From Obscuribacter phosphatis_A (GTDB taxonomy: Bacteria > Cyanobacteriota > Vampirovibrionia > Obscuribacterales > Obscuribacteraceae), in contig JAFLCK010000001.1 in the NCBI GenBank assembly GCA_017303615.1, positions 310,001 through 374,000 on the forward strand: a DNA stretch of 64,000 nt. Reading direction: 5' to 3'. Made by a program: the position numbers and the translations under genes. Below, piece after piece: positions 8,471 through 17,872 of the stretch (position 1 is the first letter of the stretch; every line of letters starts with the position of its first letter). The notes beneath the pieces are model-generated. The model ran no database searches, was not told the DNA's origin, and saw nothing but the letters and a program-made list of their open reading frames with translations.

Positions 8471-9583
8471 CTAGCGCCCTCCCGAAAGTTTGGGATCGAG
8501 CACATCTCGCAGCACATCACCAATACAGTTGAAGCACAAAATAGTAATAAAGATAAGAAAACCAGGTGCAAGCAACCAGGGCTGGTTCAGTAGTTCGTTT
8601 GGTTGGTCCATCGCCGCCTTGAGCATATTGCCCCAACTGGCATCGGGCTGCTGAATACCTAGGCCGATTAGTGAAAGTCCGCTTTCCGCCAAAATAAAGC
8701 TTGGCACTTGCAGGGTGGCGGCAATAATCAAATAGCTCGAAGTTTGCGGAATGACGTGTTTAACAATGTTTTGAAAATCAGGCATACCGATGGACTTTGC
8801 CGCCTGGACAAATTCTTCTTCTCTTATCGAGAGCACCATACCGCGAATTACTCTGGCAAGCCCCGCCCAGCTAATAAAAGAAAGAATGACTGTAATGAGA
8901 GCAAAGCGCTGCGAACTAGACATGCCGACCGGCAATATCGCCGCTAGACCAATGAGCAAATAAAGACTGGGAATTGACATAATCGCTTCGGCAATGCGCA
9001 TCATGAAAACATCTATAAGCCCACCGCAATAACCTGAGATACCACCATAGACAATGCCAATTGGAAAAGCAATTAGTAGACCAAGGAAACCAATGGTGAG
9101 TGATTTCTGCGCTCCAAAGAACAACCTTGAAAAATTATCTCTGCCGTTCATGTCGGCGCCAAGCAGATAGAGCCTGCACGGCGCCTCTACTCCAAATAAA
9201 TGCACGTCGCCTGGAATGAAGCCCAGCATCGTGTATTCATCGCCTTTGACAAAAAGCTTGATGGGATATTTTGTATCAGGCTGTAAGACAAATATTTGCT
9301 TGTAAGTTTCGGGATCATTCTCTTGGGTCATACGATAGACATAAGGGGCGCAAAAATTGCCGCTTTCGTCTTGTATATGAATCGGCGTAGCCGGAGCATT
9401 ACCATAAGATGGGTCGTTGAATTCCATGCCATAAGGGGTAAGGAAATCGGCAAAAGCGGCGGCAAAATAAAAGCAGAAAAGTACAAGCAAGGCGCTGCGT
9501 GAGACTCTGTCTTTCCAAAGCCCCCTCACCACCGTCTTGCGGCTTACTCTTGTGTTTATTGCTGGTGCCTGTGCCGTTGCCAT
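8471..9583 (-). CDS. oppC: Oligopeptide-type ABC transporter permease (OppC/DppC family)
   Basis: 370 residues from an ATG at 9583, five bases after the OppB stop. A longer TTG start at 9637 would overlap OppB and is less likely. The N-terminal helix (ALLVLFCFYFAAAFADFL) is followed by an extended extracytoplasmic insertion of about 100 residues, containing GADMNGRDNFSRLFFGAQ, typical of OppC. Five more helices then carry the EAA loop (EEEFVQAAKSIGM) that contacts the ATPase. It forms the heteromeric channel with the OppB-like protein upstream. No ATPase gene (OppD/OppF) is in the window, so these must be supplied from elsewhere. The substrate is probably peptides, with nickel or other possible. 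Confidence 0.9.
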   Translation of the reverse strand: MATAQAPAINTRVSRKTVVRGLWKDRVSRSALLVLFCFYFAAAFADFLTPYGMEFNDPSYGNAPATPIHIQDESGNFCAPYVYRMTQENDPETYKQIFVLQPDTKYPIKLFVKGDEYTMLGFIPGDVHLFGVEAPCRLYLLGADMNGRDNFSRLFFGAQKSLTIGFLGLLIAFPIGIVYGGISGYCGGLIDVFMMRIAEAIMSIPSLYLLIGLAAILPVGMSSSQRFALITVILSFISWAGLARVIRGMVLSIREEEFVQAAKSIGMPDFQNIVKHVIPQTSSYLIIAATLQVPSFILAESGLSLIGLGIQQPDASWGNMLKAAMDQPNELLNQPWLLAPGFLIFITILCFNCIGDVLRDVLDPKLSGGR

Positions 9584-9587
9584 ATCT

Positions 9588-10556
9588 TCAGTCGTTTCTA
9601 ATGCGAGGGTCGGTATATTTAAGCAAGATATCGGCAAGCATATTGCCGGTGACGAGCATAAAGGCGCCCATCATTACAGAGGCCATGACCATATTCATAT
9701 CTTTGGTGAGCATGGCGTCGAGGGTGAGTTTGCCCAGCCCCGGATAAGAAAGAACCATTTCGGTGAGGGCGGCACCGCTCAATAGTGATGAAAATTCAAA
9801 TCCGAGAATAGTAATTAGTGGATTGATGGCATTGCGCAGCGCGTGCTTGTAAATCACCTTGTTTTCGGGCAGCCCTTTGGCTCTGGCGGTGCGCACATAA
9901 TCAGCTCTAAGCACATCGAGCAAATTAGAACGCACCTGTCTTTGAATACCGGCAAGCGAAATGCAGGTCAAAACCGTTACCGGGATAATCAGGTGATGGG
10001 CTATATCTAGGAATTGTCCTAGGGCGTCTCTTTCGCTAAAGTCGGCGCTGGTCAGACCGCCAATCGGCAAGAGCTTGGTGGCCAGTGCCACCACCATGAG
10101 CATAAATGCCAAAAGGAAAGCCGGCATAGACATACCGATAGCGCTTAAGATGCCAAACAGTTTGTCTATAAATTTGCCTCGATGCACAGCGGCATAAATG
10201 CCTGCGGGTAAGGCAATAGTCCAGGTGCAGAGCAGCACCAAAATGTTGAGCATAAGGGTGTTGCCGGCATGTGCCGTCAACCTATCGATTACTTTCGAGC
10301 CTGTGCTCGACAAACCCAGATTACCCATAGCGGCATTGCTCGCCCAAAGCACATATTGCACCGGTGCCGGTTTGTTCAAGCCCAGTCTTTCTTCTTCTTG
10401 GGCTATGGCTGAGGCCGATACCGCAGGGTTTGCCCGCATGCTGGCTAGAGGGTCTATCGGCGTCATCTTCAAAAGGGTGAAAGCGATAAGAGAGATAATC
10501 ACCATCAGTGGTGCCGCCTGCAAGGCTCGCTTTAAAATAAAGCCCAGTGTCGACAT
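9588..10556 (-). CDS. oppB: Oligopeptide-type ABC transporter permease (OppB/DppB family)
   Basis: 322 residues. It starts with a membrane helix (LQAAPLMVIISLIAFTLL), then the characteristic PxDP segment (MTPIDPLASM) and the EAA motif around RADYVRTARAKGLPENKV. It shows the usual six helices of the BPD_transp_1 family and ends in LLKYTDPRIR, a conserved DppB-type terminus. The start codon directly adjoins the stop of the upstream solute-binding gene. It partners with the OppC-like gene five bases downstream. Confidence 0.92.
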   Translation of the reverse strand: MSTLGFILKRALQAAPLMVIISLIAFTLLKMTPIDPLASMRANPAVSASAIAQEEERLGLNKPAPVQYVLWASNAAMGNLGLSSTGSKVIDRLTAHAGNTLMLNILVLLCTWTIALPAGIYAAVHRGKFIDKLFGILSAIGMSMPAFLLAFMLMVVALATKLLPIGGLTSADFSERDALGQFLDIAHHLIIPVTVLTCISLAGIQRQVRSNLLDVLRADYVRTARAKGLPENKVIYKHALRNAINPLITILGFEFSSLLSGAALTEMVLSYPGLGKLTLDAMLTKDMNMVMASVMMGAFMLVTGNMLADILLKYTDPRIRND

Positions 10557-12563
10557 TTACTGACCCTCCTTGAGATAGATTTCTTCAAGGTTGTGCATGG
10601 TGCCCTTGGGAGTGTAATAAGTGCCAAGCGGTGTGGGCTTATAATTGCCTATTTTGTTAGAGGCAGCCGTCAACAAAGCACCAGAATAAATATAGATAAA
10701 TGGCTGGTTTTCATAAGCCAAAGTCTCGGCTTTTCTGTAATTTTCAGTGCGTACTTTCTCATCATAAGAGCCGGCTGCCTGGTCTAGACATTTATCTATT
10801 TCCAATTCCCAGGGGCGGGCATCGGTGACCTTGATGGTGCCGTTTTCATCGCCTGTGCGCTGGTCAAACTCGTGCATACGACCATCTGATTTCCAAATAT
10901 TGGCACCGCTGTATGGTTCTAGCCTGCTGCCCGATAGACCAAGCATAATCGCCTGCCAGTCTAGAGATGTATGGGTACGGTTGAGCATGGCATTGAATTC
11001 TACCGGCTGGTAGTTGACCTTTATGCCAAGCAATCTAAGCTGTTCTTTGATATGAATACAGACAGCATCACGAATTGTATTACCGGCATTGGTCATCAAA
11101 TCAAATTCGACTCGGTTGCCGTTTTTATCAAAGAGTTCGTTGTTTTTCAGCACAAAGCCGTCTTCTCTGAGCAGAGCTTTTGACTTTTCAAGATCGCACT
11201 CTATCGGCTTGAGCTCGCTATTGTGATAAGCTGAGGCTGTGGTCTGGCAGGTCGAAAGGGGAAAGCCGACCGAACGCAAAATATTGTTGACCACCGAATT
11301 GCGATCTATGGCGTGGCTTATCGCCCATCTAAACTTGGTGCTGTTGAACCACACTTGCTTAATGGGGTCGACATAGTATTTGCCTGTCTTAGGATTTTTT
11401 CTTTGATTCATATTGAACATAAGAAAGACAGTGCCGTCGTCAGGTCCAAGATTTCGCAAGGTAAAACCGAGTTCTTTTTCTTTGTTTCGCAAGACCGCGG
11501 CATCCATACCGCGCACCGAGCGTATATCAAGCAAGTCTACTTCTTTGCCCAAAAACTTTAGTATCATCTGCGGTTGCTCTTTTACAATCGAAATGACAAT
11601 CTTGTCTAGATAAGGGAGTCTGCGTCCCTGGCTGTCCACCATATGGTAATTAGGGTTGCGTCTAAATTCGACCCTCTGCGATGGAATATAAGAAGACAAA
11701 ATAAAGGGTCCGGAACCAACAATTGTTTTAGGATCGCAGTTGATGTTCCAAAAGGGGCGGAAAGCCGCTTTACCTTTCTTGGTCACCGGTTCCATAACAT
11801 GCTTGGGAGCAAGCATCAGCGCATTTAGGTTGAGCAAGAGCGGTGAAAATGGTTTCTTGAAAGTAAATGTGGCGGTGAGATCGTCAACTTTGGCAATGGT
11901 CGGATAATCGCTGGGTATGCTGATTGTGTCTCTATTGCTACCCTCGCCCCAATTGTCTTTCACCAATTTGTCGAAAGTAAAGACAATATCATCGGCGGTT
12001 ATAGGTTTGCCGTCCGACCACTGCAAGCCTTTACGCAATTTGAAGGTCACTACTTTGCCATCGGGGCTGACGGTTACTTCTTTGCATAGCTTGGGTGTGG
12101 TTTTGCCGGTCCATGGGTCAATATCCACCAGCGAATCAAATTGCATGAGACCAATGCCGTGGCTCTCTACGTCGCTGGCATCCCAGGCATTGAAAGTCTT
12201 GGGACCATCGCCGAAAGACGATAGTCTAAGCGTGCCTCCAAACTTGCCTAGTTCGCCGCGCGCCTGCCACAACTCGCGACCTTCTTTGTCGACTATCAGC
12301 TTGAAAGGTCCAGGATCTGCCGGCAACTCGCTCAGCCCGGGAGCCGGTTTGTCATCGCTCTTGCTTGGTTCTTTGCTTTGGCTTTGTGGGCTTTCTTGCG
12401 AGTTCTTGCTTGACTCTTTCAGCTCTGCTACTTTCAAAACATCAGATATTTTGCTTCCCGGCTTGGGCGGCGGCATGATGCAGCCGCTCAAACTCAAGCT
12501 CAAAAACAAAGAGCTTGCTGCCCAAAGGACAGTGAAAAGTTGTGAGTTACCACGATGAGCCAT
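10557..12563 (-). CDS. Oligopeptide-type solute-binding lipoprotein, second of a tandem pair
   Basis: 668 residues with a lipobox LSGC at about residue 28 and a Lys/Ser/Pro-rich linker after it. The SBP type 5 core includes WSDGKPITADDIVFTFDKL near residue 180 and ends with a YKPTPL segment. It is clearly a paralogue of the gene upstream: both share WSDGKP.TADD, NQRK(N/D)PK(T/S)GK.YVDPIK, SDARPWE.EID and (N)Y.PTPL segments. Its ATG overlaps the stop of that gene by one base (TAATG). It delivers peptide-like ligands to the OppBC pair downstream. Confidence 0.9.
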   Translation of the reverse strand: MAHRGNSQLFTVLWAASSLFLSLSLSGCIMPPPKPGSKISDVLKVAELKESSKNSQESPQSQSKEPSKSDDKPAPGLSELPADPGPFKLIVDKEGRELWQARGELGKFGGTLRLSSFGDGPKTFNAWDASDVESHGIGLMQFDSLVDIDPWTGKTTPKLCKEVTVSPDGKVVTFKLRKGLQWSDGKPITADDIVFTFDKLVKDNWGEGSNRDTISIPSDYPTIAKVDDLTATFTFKKPFSPLLLNLNALMLAPKHVMEPVTKKGKAAFRPFWNINCDPKTIVGSGPFILSSYIPSQRVEFRRNPNYHMVDSQGRRLPYLDKIVISIVKEQPQMILKFLGKEVDLLDIRSVRGMDAAVLRNKEKELGFTLRNLGPDDGTVFLMFNMNQRKNPKTGKYYVDPIKQVWFNSTKFRWAISHAIDRNSVVNNILRSVGFPLSTCQTTASAYHNSELKPIECDLEKSKALLREDGFVLKNNELFDKNGNRVEFDLMTNAGNTIRDAVCIHIKEQLRLLGIKVNYQPVEFNAMLNRTHTSLDWQAIMLGLSGSRLEPYSGANIWKSDGRMHEFDQRTGDENGTIKVTDARPWELEIDKCLDQAAGSYDEKVRTENYRKAETLAYENQPFIYIYSGALLTAASNKIGNYKPTPLGTYYTPKGTMHNLEEIYLKEGQ

Positions 12564-14485
12564 TATTTGCTTATCCAGAGCTCCGGCAGGTTGTGCAGCC
12601 CCAGCCCAAGTTGGGTGAGGGGTGTCGGGTCATAGTTGCGCAGTGTATTGCGCACACCGACAATCTGCTTAGGCGATGCTATATATATGAAGGGCACTTG
12701 CTCATAGAAAACGGCCTGCACTCGGTCATAGATTTTTTTGCGCTCTGCTTTATCGAAAGTCTTTGCGCCTTTATCTAGCAAGTCATCGATTTCTTTTTCC
12801 CAAGGGCGTGCATCAGATACTTTGATGGTGCCGTCTTTGTCTTGCTGTCTTTGATCAAATAGATGCAGGCGTCCCGAGCTTTTATACACATTTACCGAGT
12901 CGTTTGGCTCAAGTGGGTCGCCTGTGAGCGAGAAGAGTACGGACTGCCAGTCTAGGGAGTTTAGAACTTTGTTTTGTAGAAGATTGCCATCAAGCTCTTG
13001 ATAGTTGACTTTGATGCCCAGCGCTTCCATATCTTTCTTGAATGAAACACCGACAAAGCCATAGAAAGTTCCCCCTGCAGAACTGAGCAAGTCAAATTCA
13101 ACAGCATGACCATCTTTGTCGAAACACTTGCCGTCTTTCCAGGTAAAGCCTGACTTGGCCAGCATCGCCTTGGCTTCTTCGACATTTCTTTCAAAGGGTT
13201 TGAGCTCGTCGTTTGTAAAAGGGGCTCCGGCTGTAGCAGCGGTAAAGGCTGGCGCGCCGAGACCTTTGAAATAGTTGTTGACTACATTTTTTCTATCAAT
13301 GGCATGGTTGATTGCTTGTCTAAAATTGACATCGTTGAACCAGGCTGACTTGATGGGATCAACATAGAGCTTGCCCGATTTAGGGTCTTTGCGCTGATTT
13401 AAGTTGAAGGTGATGAAGGTGCTGCCATAGTTTGCGCCAAAGTCATAAAGTTTGAAGTTGAGCTTTTCGGCTTCTTTCACTAAGTCGCCGGCATCTCTAC
13501 AACGCACCGGGGTTATGTCAATTTCGCCGCCCTTAAACTTAAGCAGGTTGCTTTGTACATCTTGCACAATCGAGAACACTTGGGTCTCGATATAGGGCAA
13601 AGATTTTTTGTTCTCATCAAGCATGTAATAGTTTTCGGCGCGCTTAAAGACAACCCTCTGCCCAGGCACATAAGATTCCAATACATAGGGCCCGTTGGTG
13701 ACGAATTTTTCTTTGCTGTTCACGCCGAAGAGGCTGTCGAATGCTTTTCTGCCGTCTTTTCCTGAAATGACAGGCTCGACTATATGTTTGGGAGCGACAG
13801 GAAAACCCATTACTCTAAAGAAGGGCACAAAAGGAATCGCCGTTTTGAATTGCACTGTGTAATCATCAATCTTGCTTACTTCCGGCGATTTACCTTCGAT
13901 GCTGGAAACATCGCGCAACGATGAATTGCCGTAACCTTCTTTGATTATTTTGTTCCAGGTATAGACAACGTCATCTGCTGTGAAGGGCTTACCGTCAGAC
14001 CATTTAACGCCTTTGCGCAGAACTACTGTATAAGTCATTTTGTCTTCGGCCATATTCCAGCTTTTAGCCAGCGCCGGCACCAAGTCGCCGGTATTGGGGT
14101 CTGAGTCGAAGAGCGGAGAAAATAGCAGGCTTGCCAGTTCGCGCGAGGTGCTGTCGGCTGCCGCCCAATAGTTGAAGGTTTTAGGATCTGCCATGACGAT
14201 AGAGCGGCGCAACATGCCGCCGAACTGCCCGGCTGGATAGGGACTAGCGAGAACTTCTCTTTCGCCGTCCAAGATTTCTTTTGTGGCAGGCAAAGCTGTA
14301 TTGGCACATTTGACTATTGGTCCGGCATTGCCGGCGGTGGCAGTCTTGTCTGGCTTGGCAGCGCCTGATCCTGTTGTTTCTTCCGTCTTGCAAGAAGTGA
14401 GCGTGCAGGTTAGTAAAAGGGCTGAAGCCAGGGTGATTAGTTGGGTCTCTCGCAAATTTGCCTTCAGACTTTTATTGACTGTCAT
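12563..14485 (-). CDS. Oligopeptide-type solute-binding lipoprotein, first of a tandem pair
   Basis: 640 residues with a lipobox LTSC (Cys about 32) after a hydrophobic signal, then a Thr/Gly/Ala-rich linker. The SBP type 5 fold is shown by VKWSDGKPFTADDVVYTWNK and NYYMLDENKKSLPYIE, with the usual C-terminal lobe ending in LPELW. It is the promoter-proximal gene of the operon SBP-SBP-OppB-OppC-Cys4 protein. The paralogue directly downstream suggests a gene duplication that lets one channel serve two ligand ranges. The ligand is unknown. Confidence 0.9.
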   Translation of the reverse strand: MTVNKSLKANLRETQLITLASALLLTCTLTSCKTEETTGSGAAKPDKTATAGNAGPIVKCANTALPATKEILDGEREVLASPYPAGQFGGMLRRSIVMADPKTFNYWAAADSTSRELASLLFSPLFDSDPNTGDLVPALAKSWNMAEDKMTYTVVLRKGVKWSDGKPFTADDVVYTWNKIIKEGYGNSSLRDVSSIEGKSPEVSKIDDYTVQFKTAIPFVPFFRVMGFPVAPKHIVEPVISGKDGRKAFDSLFGVNSKEKFVTNGPYVLESYVPGQRVVFKRAENYYMLDENKKSLPYIETQVFSIVQDVQSNLLKFKGGEIDITPVRCRDAGDLVKEAEKLNFKLYDFGANYGSTFITFNLNQRKDPKSGKLYVDPIKSAWFNDVNFRQAINHAIDRKNVVNNYFKGLGAPAFTAATAGAPFTNDELKPFERNVEEAKAMLAKSGFTWKDGKCFDKDGHAVEFDLLSSAGGTFYGFVGVSFKKDMEALGIKVNYQELDGNLLQNKVLNSLDWQSVLFSLTGDPLEPNDSVNVYKSSGRLHLFDQRQQDKDGTIKVSDARPWEKEIDDLLDKGAKTFDKAERKKIYDRVQAVFYEQVPFIYIASPKQIVGVRNTLRNYDPTPLTQLGLGLHNLPELWISK

Positions 14486-14664
14486 GCGCCGTCCTTAAAC
14501 TTTCAGGGAACTCTATTTTTCTTTTCGGTATTTGTGTTTTCCGGGCGAGCTGCTCAGCATCCTCAGCTGGACTGTTTCCAAGAGAGGCGCGATTACTCAC
14601 CAGAATTCTAATCGATATTAGGTATGAGAGCATGTCAAGGGCGAGAATTAAGGTGCCCGATGTG

Positions 14665-14898
14665 ATGAAAATCACAAACAAAGAGTTACGATTATCAGAA
14701 AGTAAGTCTGACTTAAAGACAGCTGCCGAGGTAAGGTTTATGGGCGCCGCCACAGGTCTGGTAATTATTGACTTTGTCTTGAGACCGCTCTTGCGGTTCA
14801 GCTTCAAATTCTATTTCATAGGCTTTATCATTCTTTTTCTTGTCTACGGCTTTATCGCCTACAAGACTCTTAAATCTGCCTATCTCTCCGACAATTAG
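14665..14898 (+). CDS. Small hypothetical membrane protein
   Basis: 77 residues from an ATG with AAGGTG nine bases upstream; an upstream ATG at 14632 lacks a ribosome-binding site. It has two probable helices in the C-terminal half (TGLVIIDFVLRPLL and FYFIGFIILFLVYGFIAY) and a charged N-terminus. It lies between the divergent ABC operon and the TPR gene. No family recognised. Confidence 0.45.
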   Translation: MKITNKELRLSESKSDLKTAAEVRFMGAATGLVIIDFVLRPLLRFSFKFYFIGFIILFLVYGFIAYKTLKSAYLSDN

Positions 14899-14956
14899 TC
14901 GACCAAGCCGGTAAAATTGTAAGTCAGGCGTAAGGCAGGCTCAATACAGGCTCTCG

Positions 14957-16513
14957 GTGGACAAGTATAGATTCAAACTATTGGCAGCTGTTCTGGGTGC
15001 TTCTTTTGTTGCCTCATTTGCTGTCTATGCTGATGCTTCTTTTAGTCGGGCTTGGGCTCTTAATCAGAAAGAGAATTCATCCAGCGCCGTCTCTGTCGCT
15101 GCTTCAAGTAATGGTAAGGGCAAGGGCGAAGTCAAAGACAACGGCCATTCGCTCAGGCAATCGGTGCGCGATATGGCGCAAGAAGGCAAAGTAAGCGAAG
15201 CTATTGATTACCTGGAAGCCAAGCTGAAAGAAAAGTTGCTCTCGCCGGAAGAAGAATATTTGATACCCGCTTCGCTGTCTGTTCTCTATCTTGGCAAGAA
15301 GACCTTGATTTACAGTTTGCCTGAAGCCAAGAAGGCTGTGAAAGCCAAGCCGGGCGATGCAAATTTGCGAACCAATCTAGGTATTCTCTATCAGCGAAAT
15401 GGTGAAAGATCTCAAGCTGTTGAACAATATCGCAAGGCAATTTCTCTGAATGCCGGTGACTGGCGCCCTCATCTTGGTATCGCTCAATGCCTTTCAGTGG
15501 ACGGCGTCGATGGTCGGGTCATCGCCGAAAAAGAGCTTAAGCAAGCTTGCTCAGTCGGTCATGATTCACGCGAAAAATGGTTTTTGCTTGGTTCTGCCTA
15601 TCTCACCCTGCGCATGTACAAAGAGGCGGTAGATGCTTTCGCTTCCGCCCTGAAGTCTAATGCTATTGCTCAGAAGTCTGACCAACAGGTCAACACCCTT
15701 TATCTCAAGGCGCTGCTCTTTAATAAAGACCAAAGCAAACTGAAGGAGCTTTTCCCGGTGGTGGTGGGCCCGGCTTTCGCCGACCACGAGCTGGCTGTTT
15801 TGCTTATGGCGCAGAGCGAACTGCCGCCTGCCGATAGAGAGAAACTGCTCTCGGCCTGCGCCCTTAACTTTGTCGGCGCCGACCAGACTTTCTATCAATT
15901 GGGAAGAGTTTTGGAGCAGCAGAAGCAATTTGATTTGGCCCGTAAAGCTTATGAAGAAGCCATGAAAACTGCGCCTCAGAGCAGTTGCTATAAATTGGCG
16001 CTGGTCGGCAATCGTCTGCTTGCCGCAGATGAGGCTGCTGCTCGCGAGTATCTGACTCGTTTCAATGGACAGGTTGTCTCAGCTCTGCCTGAGAAGAAAG
16101 AACGCATATATAGAGATGCCTTTGCTCAGGCCCTCAAGATGTCTTCGCAGATTTTGGACGAGAAGGGCGAAACACCTTATCACATTATGAAAGCTGTCTA
16201 TCATAGGATTAATTGCGGCTGCCGCATATCGGTTATAGAATTCAAGTTGCGAATGTTGAATGGTGTCATCTTTGCCAACTTGCTAGATATGAAAGAACCG
16301 CCCTTGACTGTCGTCTATGATACTCGTGCTCTCAAGCCCGAGACAATTGTGCAAACTGCAAAAAGAGAAGACGATGTCTTCGAAGTTCTTGCGGATGATC
16401 CTATAAAATCTTTACCCCAGTTGATTCACTTAGTGCAGAAGGCTGCAGACAAAGAAGATAAGCATATATTTTCTATTTGGTCTTTCGAGCCACCACCCAT
16501 GGAGCTTCCTTGA
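14957..16513 (+). CDS. Exported TPR protein with an HMA-like C-terminal segment
   Basis: 518 residues from a GTG start. The signal-like N-terminus (LLAAVLGASFVASFAVYA) is followed by a Ser-rich stretch and then TPR units over about 95-390, the clearest being LRTNLGILYQRNGERSQAVE. The last 100 residues differ: INCGCRISVIEFKLRMLNGV followed by LTVVYDTRALKPETIVQTA has the strand-helix-strand pattern of heavy-metal-associated domains, with a CxC pair (Cys420, Cys422) in place of the usual CxxC. This points to metal binding, but it is a reading by eye. The following gene starts two bases after the stop, so the two are co-transcribed. Confidence 0.75.
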   Translation: MDKYRFKLLAAVLGASFVASFAVYADASFSRAWALNQKENSSSAVSVAASSNGKGKGEVKDNGHSLRQSVRDMAQEGKVSEAIDYLEAKLKEKLLSPEEEYLIPASLSVLYLGKKTLIYSLPEAKKAVKAKPGDANLRTNLGILYQRNGERSQAVEQYRKAISLNAGDWRPHLGIAQCLSVDGVDGRVIAEKELKQACSVGHDSREKWFLLGSAYLTLRMYKEAVDAFASALKSNAIAQKSDQQVNTLYLKALLFNKDQSKLKELFPVVVGPAFADHELAVLLMAQSELPPADREKLLSACALNFVGADQTFYQLGRVLEQQKQFDLARKAYEEAMKTAPQSSCYKLALVGNRLLAADEAAAREYLTRFNGQVVSALPEKKERIYRDAFAQALKMSSQILDEKGETPYHIMKAVYHRINCGCRISVIEFKLRMLNGVIFANLLDMKEPPLTVVYDTRALKPETIVQTAKREDDVFEVLADDPIKSLPQLIHLVQKAADKEDKHIFSIWSFEPPPMELP

Positions 16514-16514
16514 T

Positions 16515-17324
16515 ATGTTCGATTCTAGATCTCTTCGCCCTGCTCCAGCCCGTTCGGCTCTTACTCTTTTGACATCATTGGCTCTGTTGCTGGTGGCATT
16601 ACCAGTTGCCGCCGCTGAAGAAAAGATGGACGGCTATGTGCTGCAACAAAATAGCGAACTGGGACCTCTGGTGATGAGCGTCAGCAAGACAGCCATGCGC
16701 ATGGATATCGAAAAGATGGGCATTAACTGGATCGCCCGTGCTCCTAAGTGGCAAAGCTATGCTTTCAATCCCGAGACCAAGTGCATCATCAGTCGCGACT
16801 ATGGCGAATGGAAAGAGAACTTGATTCGTATGCCCGGCTCAAATAAGAAGCGCATGATGATGGCAGAATTTACTCTCAAAGCGACTGGGCAAAAAGAAAA
16901 AGTAAGCGGTTATCTTTGTCGCAAAATGGCTATCGTTAGGCAGCTGGAGCCTGGGTCGAAAAAGGCGCAGGCAGCCAAAGCCGGTCCCAAAGCCAAGCGT
17001 CCCGTCAATCCCAACCCAGCAGGTTATGTCTGGATCTCCGATGAGTTTCCAGCACCCAAGCAGGTGACCGAGTTGATGAAGCAACTGACCAGAGTTAAGG
17101 TCGACAAAGGCGTAGTGCTGAAAGCTTCGGTTCTTCGTCCCGGTTCTTACCAAGACTATAAGTCGGCTTTTGAAACACTCTCTATCACAAAGCAAAAATT
17201 GCCCTCTAGTCTCTTTGAGCCACCAAAGGGCTATACCGAAGTCGGCAGTGAAATTGACTTGATGATGGGCGCCGGCGGCGGCGAGGAACCGCCGAGCTTT
17301 TCCTCGATAAGGAAGCGCCCCTGA
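16515..17324 (+). CDS. Exported hypothetical protein, possibly LolA/DUF4412-like
   Basis: 269 residues with a clear Sec signal peptide (LTLLTSLALLLVALPVAAA). The mature part has alternating short strands (VMSVSKTAMRMDIEKMGINW, then SYAFNPETKCIISRDYGEW), reminiscent of beta-sheet lipoprotein-carrier or DUF4412-type proteins, but no family is certain. A Lys/Ala/Pro-rich insert lies near residue 155. It is the second gene of a pair with the TPR protein upstream (gap of one base) and probably acts with it in the envelope. Confidence 0.6.
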   Translation: MFDSRSLRPAPARSALTLLTSLALLLVALPVAAAEEKMDGYVLQQNSELGPLVMSVSKTAMRMDIEKMGINWIARAPKWQSYAFNPETKCIISRDYGEWKENLIRMPGSNKKRMMMAEFTLKATGQKEKVSGYLCRKMAIVRQLEPGSKKAQAAKAGPKAKRPVNPNPAGYVWISDEFPAPKQVTELMKQLTRVKVDKGVVLKASVLRPGSYQDYKSAFETLSITKQKLPSSLFEPPKGYTEVGSEIDLMMGAGGGEEPPSFSSIRKRP

Positions 17325-17872
17325 GGTTGGGCGGCTTTCGTGTTGCTAATTGCTGGGCTGAGAGAGCTAGTACTCTTTGGCGTGTTCTAGTTATAGATTG
17401 TGCGCACCACCTAAATCAAAGGTTTCTTTCACAAATCCTTCAGAAGAATTCCTTTAATAGCTTAGAGCGTGATTCTTTTGAAATTCACAAAGCAATCTTG
17501 ATTTTGGTCGAAGAACCTTAGAAATCCAAGTCAGAATCATGACCAATATTCTCTTGAGATAACTGGGCTAATTGATTAAATTGTGGTTTCAGGAATCTTT
17601 CGCCGGGACTGAATTGCGAAGGAGTGAAATATGGGCAGACATTTTCTGCTGTAGCTGGGGAAATTGAGGATTTTCCAAGAGCTCCTTTGATTGCTTGACT
17701 TGAAAGGTTTGTCGACTTCATCAAAGAAAAATACTGCTGTATGCAGATAGTCGCTTCCAACGGCGCTCTGCTGCTCGACCAGTTTATTATTGATTTTGTG
17801 CCTGTCCCGACTTAATGCGAAGAGAACTTGAGCTCTGCTAACATTGCTCTACCATAAGGGCACGAGGTAGTT
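17325..17872 (+). other. Intergenic stretch with no supported gene
   Basis: 548 bp, visibly more AT-rich than the flanks. It holds only short frames without ribosome-binding sites, the longest an 80-codon frame on the minus strand (17518-17760) with no recognisable features. The promoter and ribosome-binding site (GAGGT) of the next gene lie at its right end. It marks the start of a looser, accessory-looking region. Confidence 0.6.

Noticed and set aside
11917..12558. 213-codon plus-strand frame opposite the second solute-binding protein
   Set aside because: Antisense shadow; Ser/Leu-rich with no features.
17518..17760. 80-codon minus-strand frame in the gap before the exported beta-rich protein
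   Set aside because: No ribosome-binding site, no domain and no neighbour on that strand.
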